A stretch of 5,825 nucleotides of DNA, from positions 1-5,825 of the forward strand of contig QHBV01000047.1 in the NCBI GenBank assembly GCA_003244035.1. The letters run 5' to 3'. The notes beneath the pieces were generated by a model. That model saw nothing but the letters and a program-made list of their open reading frames with translations. It did not search any database and was not told where the DNA came from. Origin of the DNA: Solirubrobacterales bacterium. Lineage in GTDB: Bacteria; Actinomycetota; Thermoleophilia; Solirubrobacterales; Solirubrobacteraceae. Below, one piece after another: positions 1 through 5,825 of this stretch. The position numbers and the translations under genes were made by a program. Position 1 is the stretch's first letter, and every line of letters starts with the position of its first letter.

Positions 1-113
1 GTGGTCGCCGAGACCGACAGCTCCAGCTGCGGGAGGCGCTCCAGCAGTCCGCGGATCAGCGTTCCCTTGCCGACTCCGGAGGGGCCGGTGATGACGAACA
101 CTCGGGCGGCCAC
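1..113 (-). CDS. gmk: Guanylate kinase, 5' part (runs off the left edge)
   Basis: Guanylate kinase phosphorylates GMP (and dGMP) to GDP with ATP in the cytoplasm. Only the first 37 complete codons are inside the window. They encode a hydrophobic beta strand (RVFVIT, residues 4-9) leading into a Walker A P-loop GPSGVGKGT at residues 10-18. An LSVSATT stretch follows at residues 32-38, matching the start of the GMP-binding region in Gmk proteins. The proposed start is GTG at 113, 25 nt after the mihF stop; a second in-frame GTG at 101 (residue 5) would remove the first strand and is less likely. No Shine-Dalgarno sequence is visible. The spacer instead holds a small G+C hairpin (125-137). Position directly behind mihF is the usual actinobacterial arrangement. 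The identification is firm from the P-loop, the SATT motif and the context, but most of the protein is unseen. Confidence 0.93.
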   Translation of the reverse strand, partial: MAARVFVITGPSGVGKGTLIRGLLERLPQLELSVSAT

Positions 114-124
114 GGCGAGGCGGT

Positions 125-137
125 GCGCCGGCGGCGC
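125..137 (-). other. Small G+C hairpin in the mihF-gmk spacer
   Basis: On the minus strand the spacer reads GCGCC-GCC-GGCGC, a perfect 5-bp stem with a 3-nt loop. It ends 11 nt before the gmk GTG, roughly where a ribosome binding site would be expected. No U-run follows, so it is not an intrinsic terminator. In such GC-rich DNA a short stem can arise by chance; a translational role is only inference. Confidence 0.3.
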
Positions 138-138
138 G

Positions 139-483
139 TCAGCGGCGTCGCAGCAGCGCCACGAGCTCGCCTCGCTGGCGCTCGGACAGGCCGCCCAGCG
201 TCTTGCTCGGAGAGATCCGGCAGTGGGACAGGATCTTGTTGACCTTCACCCGGCCGTATTTCGGGACGGCCAGCAGGAGGTCGAACACCTTGGCGGTCTG
301 CAGATAATCTGGTGGATCGAGGAGCAGTTCGTGGATTGGTTGGCGACCCGCTTTGAGGTCGCGCTTGAGCTGTGCCCGGCGACTGCGGATGTCGTTGGCT
401 CGCTGGAGCGCCTCCATCCGTTGCACGAGAGAGCGCTCGGGGGCTGCGAGGGACTTGGAGAACGACTCACTGACCGGCGGCAT
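139..483 (-). CDS. mihF: Integration host factor, actinobacterial type (mIHF)
   Basis: This 114-residue basic protein matches mIHF/sIHF, the nucleoid-associated DNA-binding protein of Actinobacteria, which is unrelated in sequence to the alpha/beta IHF of enterobacteria. Known members bind and bend DNA with little sequence specificity and help organise the nucleoid. An N-terminal charged helix (about residues 18-46, with RSRRAQLKRDLKAG) is followed by the helix-two-turn-helix region. There the family pattern LP-x-x-G-K-V-K appears as VPKYGRVKV (residues 73-81). The RGLG-type element appears as TLGGLSERQR (residues 95-104), and the protein ends in LLRRR. Length is close to the usual 105 or so residues of the family. 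The start is ATG at 483, supported by a promoter whose -10 box ends 8 nt upstream; no Shine-Dalgarno sequence is present. Base composition is slightly lower in GC than in the pyr genes. A linked gmk downstream strengthens the call. Confidence 0.95.
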   Translation of the reverse strand: MPPVSESFSKSLAAPERSLVQRMEALQRANDIRSRRAQLKRDLKAGRQPIHELLLDPPDYLQTAKVFDLLLAVPKYGRVKVNKILSHCRISPSKTLGGLSERQRGELVALLRRR

Positions 484-491
484 GGGCGGCG

Positions 492-519
492 ACTATACAT
501 CGTGGAACCGGGCGATCAA
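492..519 (-). promoter_or_regulatory. Sigma70-type promoter for mihF-gmk, predicted leaderless start
   Basis: On the minus strand a -35-like TTGATC (514-519) is followed after 16 nt by TATAGT (492-497), a good match to the TANNNT -10 consensus of actinobacterial housekeeping sigma factors. Eight bases separate the -10 box from the mihF ATG at 483, so a normal transcription start would fall on or next to the A of that ATG. The mRNA would then have no 5' leader, which agrees with the absence of a Shine-Dalgarno sequence. The motif stands out because this short gap is much more AT-rich than its surroundings. The transcription start itself is inferred. Confidence 0.6.
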
Positions 520-545
520 GGCCAATCGGACATTTTCGACTAGAC

Positions 546-562
546 CTCAACTTGAGCTTGAG
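546..562. repeat. Small CTCAA/TTGAG dyad in the pyrD-mihF gap
   Basis: On the plus strand CTCAA (546-550) is followed by two TTGAG copies, at 552-556 and 558-562. Each TTGAG is an inverted match to CTCAA, with spacers of 1 and 7 nt. The element lies about 27 bp upstream of the proposed mihF -35 box and 21-37 nt past the pyrD stop. No U-run follows on the minus strand, so it does not look like an intrinsic terminator. It could be a protein-binding site or chance; nothing else supports it. Confidence 0.25.
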
Positions 563-583
563 CATTGTCGAGCCTGGTTGCGT

Positions 584-1528
584 CTATTGTGAGGTTTTGC
601 AGGGCGTTTCCGTCGATTGCGGCGGATTGAGGGAGCCGGTCAGCCGGCCACCGGAATACGGTTGCTCGCCGGAGCGAAGGCGCATCTCTGAGGCGATTCG
701 GGCGCCTGCCGAGGGGTCTCGGAAGCTCTCGGTGCCGACCGCCACCAGGGTCGCTCCGGCGCGGCTGAGATCAGCCGCGTCACGGCCGCTCTGTACCCCT
801 CCCATGCCGATCACGGGGATCGACACCGCCGCTGCCACGGAGTGCACCTGGGCCAGCGCGATCGCTCGCGCGGCTGGGCCTGATACCCCGCCCGTCTGGC
901 CGCCGAGCCACGGCTCGCCCGTCTGTGGGTCAAGCGCCATCCCCCTGATGGTGTTGATCAGCGACACAGCGCTGGCGCCCGAGCGCTCGGCCGCGCGGGC
1001 CACGGCGGGCACGTCGGAGGCGTTGGGCGTCAGCTTGACGATCAGCGGTTTGTCGGTGAGCGGTCTGACCGCGTCGAGCAGACGCGCCACCTCGGAGGGA
1101 TCGGCTCCCATCACCGTGCCGGTCTCGACGTTCGGGCAGGACACGTTGAGCTCCAGCGCGGCCACCTCGGGGCGTTCGGCGAACGCCGAGACCAGCTGGG
1201 CCACCTCGTCGCGACTGAAGCCCATCACGTTGACGATCAGCGGCACCGGCAACTGCGCCAGCTGCGGCAGGTCGTGGGCCAGGTAGCCGTCCAGCCCCTT
1301 GTTGGGCAGCCCGATCGAGTTCATCAGGCCGGCCGGGAGCTCCCAGAGCCGGGGCGGCGGGTTCCCCTGGCGCGGCGAGACCGTGACCGTCTTGGAGACG
1401 AACGCCGAGAACGGGAAGCGCTCCAGCAGCTGGTCGCCGAACGCGCGCCGCGCGGCAATCGCGTCGAAGGTCCCTGAGGCGTTGATGATCGGATGGACCA
1501 GCTCCAGCCCGCAGAACGTAATGCTCAC
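584..1528 (-). CDS. pyrD: Dihydroorotate dehydrogenase, class 1B catalytic subunit (PyrDB)
   Basis: This is the FMN-containing catalytic subunit that oxidises (S)-dihydroorotate to orotate, the fourth step of de novo UMP synthesis; electrons pass to PyrK and then to NAD+. The 314-residue TIM-barrel protein carries the class 1 active-site base as Cys131 in LNVSCPNV, which is typical of the 1B type. Other family elements are NASGT (16-20), SKTVT with Lys46, LMNSIGLPN (68-76), VKLTPN with Lys165, SLINTIRGM (189-197), GGVSGPA (213-219), the phosphate-binding IGMGGV (240-245), and VGTESFRDP (264-272). The start is GTG at 1528, overlapping the pyrK stop by four bases (GTGA). A longer in-frame reading would run inside pyrK and shows no homology. 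A GGGG run about 8 nt upstream may be a weak ribosome binding site. The last 30 or so residues are polar, rich in Gly, Pro, Ser and Thr, and do not resemble the usual C-terminal helix. No pyrF follows. Confidence 0.95.
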   Translation of the reverse strand: MSITFCGLELVHPIINASGTFDAIAARRAFGDQLLERFPFSAFVSKTVTVSPRQGNPPPRLWELPAGLMNSIGLPNKGLDGYLAHDLPQLAQLPVPLIVNVMGFSRDEVAQLVSAFAERPEVAALELNVSCPNVETGTVMGADPSEVARLLDAVRPLTDKPLIVKLTPNASDVPAVARAAERSGASAVSLINTIRGMALDPQTGEPWLGGQTGGVSGPAARAIALAQVHSVAAAVSIPVIGMGGVQSGRDAADLSRAGATLVAVGTESFRDPSAGARIASEMRLRSGEQPYSGGRLTGSLNPPQSTETPCKTSQ

Positions 1529-2327
1529 CTCACGCGCCCCAGCCGCGCGGCCTCCAGCACGGGCCCGTCCAGGCAGAGCCGCAGGTAACCGTCGCGGGTG
1601 GCCACCACGCAGCCGAAGCACGCGCCGTACCCGCAGGCCATCCCGGACTCGAGCGCCAGCTGGCCGGGGATCGCGCGGTCGGCGCACAGCGCCCGCACCG
1701 CCTCGAGCATCGGCGGTGGCCCGCAGGCGAACAGCTCGGCGTGGGGGTCGGCGGCGAGCTCCTGCTCGATCAGGTCCGTGACGAGCCCCCGATGGCCGAC
1801 GCTCCCGTCGTCGGTGGCCACCCTCGGGTCGGCGAGCAACTGCGACCCGGCGGCGTGGGCGCCGTCTCGAAATCCGAGCAGGACGGTGCTCGTCTGCGGC
1901 AGCTGGTCCTGGAGGATGGCCAGCGGCGCGATTCCCACGCCGCCGCCGACGAGCAGCGCCCGGCGCCCCTCGCGCGGCGCGACGAACCCGCGACCCAGCG
2001 GTCCGACCAGCAGCAGCTCCTCGCCGGGCTCCAGCTCACACAGGCGTCGGGTGCCGGGGCCGACGTCCTCGAGCATGAACTGCAGCTCGTCGGAACCGAC
2101 GGCCGCGCGCAGGACGCTGAAGGCGCGCGGCAGGAAGGGCCGCTCGTCCTGGCCCCCACCCCACCGGGTCCCGGCGGTCAGCATGTAGAACTGGCCGGCC
2201 GCGGGGCGGGGTCCGGCGGGGTCGGCGCAACGCAGGACCACGTAGGGGCCGTGGCGCTCGGCGCCGGTCACCGTCGCCGCGCGGCGCCCGAACGGCGCCC
2301 GCACGCGTGGGTCGGCGCGAGTCGCGC

Positions 2328-2331
<4 letters not shown>
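1525..2331 (-). CDS. pyrK: Dihydroorotate dehydrogenase electron transfer subunit (FAD, [2Fe-2S])
   Basis: PyrK pairs with PyrD of class 1B and carries electrons from FMN through a [2Fe-2S] cluster and FAD to NAD+. The 268-residue protein has the ferredoxin-reductase layout. An N-terminal flavin-binding barrel contains GQFYML (46-51) and the FAD motif RAFS (69-72). A nucleotide-binding domain has the glycine-rich GGGVGIAPL (129-137) and CGPPPML (203-209). At the C-terminus a cluster motif has Cys233, Cys238, Cys241 and Cys253, spaced C-x4-C-x2-C-x11-C inside ESGMACGYGACFGC; this matches the PyrK cluster and is complete. The start is GTG at 2331, overlapping the carB TGA as GTGA, and the stop overlaps the pyrD GTG in the same way. 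Both arrangements suggest translational coupling and near-equal subunit synthesis. No strong Shine-Dalgarno is visible. Related reductases such as sulfide dehydrogenase subunits share the fold, but the cluster motif and the adjacent pyrD settle the call. Confidence 0.95.
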
Positions 2332-5444
<3,113 letters not shown>

Positions 5445-5447
5445 GCT

Positions 5448-5825
5448 TTATGGGCGGCCTGCGGCCGCTTGTGATTTGACGATTTCAGCCAGGAAGCGAT
5501 CGAACAGGTGCACCGCATCGTGGGGGCCGGGGCCGGCCTCGGGGTGGTACTGGACGGTCGCGCCCTGCACGTCGCGCAGCGCGAGACCCTCGACCGTGCG
5601 GTCGTAGAGGTTGATGTGCGTCAGCTCGGCGGCGCCGAAGTCCGTCTCCCAGCGCAGCGCCTGCTCGCCCTCGATCGTCGTCTCCCCGCCCGGCCCGAGC
5701 ACCGCGAAGCCGTGGTTCTGGCTGGTGATCTCGGTCCGTCCGGTGCTCAGGTCCCTGACCGGGTGATTGGCGCCGTGGTGGCCGAACGGGAGCTTGTAGG
5801 TCTGCAGGCCGAGGGCGCGGCACAG
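5448..5825 (-). CDS. carA: Carbamoyl phosphate synthetase small subunit, 3' part (runs off the right edge)
   Basis: CarA hydrolyses glutamine and channels the ammonia to CarB. The C-terminal 125 residues are inside the window, all within the class I glutamine amidotransferase domain. The visible part starts LCRALGLQTYKLPFGHHGAN, just downstream of where the nucleophile-elbow cysteine motif (GxCLGHQ) should lie; that cysteine is therefore outside the window. TEITSQNHGFAV follows, then INLYDRTVEG. The remaining catalytic pair is visible as His and Glu in QYHPEAGPGPHD (about residues 92-103 of the visible part). The protein ends LFDRFLAEIVKSQAAAGRP with a TAA stop at 5448-5450. It lies 3 nt upstream of carB. 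The family match is unambiguous, although the start and N-terminal domain cannot be seen. Confidence 0.97.
   Translation of the reverse strand: MCRALGLQTYKLPFGHHGANHPVRDLSTGRTEITSQNHGFAVLGPGGETTIEGEQALRWETDFGAAELTHINLYDRTVEGLALRDVQGATVQYHPEAGPGPHDAVHLFDRFLAEIVKSQAAAGRP
5454..5468 (-). other. G+C hairpin at the carA-carB junction
   Basis: The last carA codons read GCGGCC-GCA-GGCCGC on the minus strand: a perfect 6-bp all-G/C stem with a 3-nt loop, encoding AAAGR. It ends 9 nt before the carB ATG, where a ribosome binding site would normally be, and no purine-rich Shine-Dalgarno is present. There is no U-run, so it is not a terminator. A role in carA-carB coupling or in mRNA stability is inference; short stems are common by chance in GC-rich coding DNA. 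Confidence 0.35.

Noticed and set aside
1..543. 180-codon plus-strand frame across gmk, mihF and the gap
   Set aside because: It is antisense to two well-supported genes and has no recognisable domain or ribosome binding site.
552..590. Possible plus-strand promoter (TTGAGC ... TATTGT)
   Set aside because: The spacing is too long for a sigma70 promoter and there is no plus-strand gene for it to serve.
544..595. ACCTCA ... TGAGGT inverted repeat around the pyrD stop as a possible terminator
   Set aside because: The arms are only 6 bp with 40 nt between them and no U-run follows on the minus strand, so it does not fit an intrinsic terminator.
552..1286. 244-codon plus-strand frame opposite pyrD
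   Set aside because: It is the antisense shadow of pyrD, has a low-complexity Ser/Thr/Ala composition, and shows no motif.
1529..1687. 53-residue N-terminal extension of pyrD in the same frame
   Set aside because: It lies wholly inside pyrK, is Arg/Ala/Gly-rich without homology, and the GTG at 1528 gives the normal PyrD beginning (SITFCGLEL).

Overview
The window is a high-GC (roughly 70% by eye) chromosomal segment in which every supported gene lies on the minus strand. Read in the direction of transcription, from high to low coordinates, the order is carA (3' part), carB, pyrK, pyrD, a short intergenic gap, mihF, and gmk (5' part). It is the distal half of a de novo pyrimidine operon running into a small nucleoid-protein/guanylate kinase unit. 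The coding density, GTG starts and actinobacterial-type integration host factor (mIHF) point to Actinobacteria (Actinomycetota). Dihydroorotate dehydrogenase is the two-subunit, NAD-linked class 1B type (PyrD plus the flavin/iron-sulfur subunit PyrK). The well-known mycobacteria and streptomycetes instead use the class 2 quinone-linked enzyme. This suggests a deeper actinobacterial lineage such as Thermoleophilia (Solirubrobacterales); that placement is inference.

Pyrimidine block (about 584-5825). carA and carB encode the glutaminase and synthetase subunits of carbamoyl phosphate synthetase. PyrK and PyrD together oxidise dihydroorotate to orotate with NAD+ as acceptor. carA and carB are 3 nt apart. 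carB/pyrK and pyrK/pyrD each overlap by the 4 bases GTGA, so the genes look translationally coupled on one mRNA. The earlier genes usual in such operons (pyrR, pyrB, pyrC) would lie beyond the right edge. pyrF, which often follows pyrD, is absent here.

Gap and left block (1-583). A 100-nt gap after pyrD holds a good sigma70-type promoter. Its -10 box ends 8 nt before the mihF ATG, which predicts a leaderless mihF mRNA. mihF is followed after 25 nt by gmk, which runs off the left edge.

No RNA genes, mobile elements, CRISPR arrays or convincing intrinsic terminators were seen. The window is mostly a conserved housekeeping region. The points worth a second look are the mihF promoter, the lack of pyrF together with an odd PyrD C-terminal tail, and small G+C hairpins standing where ribosome binding sites would be expected.
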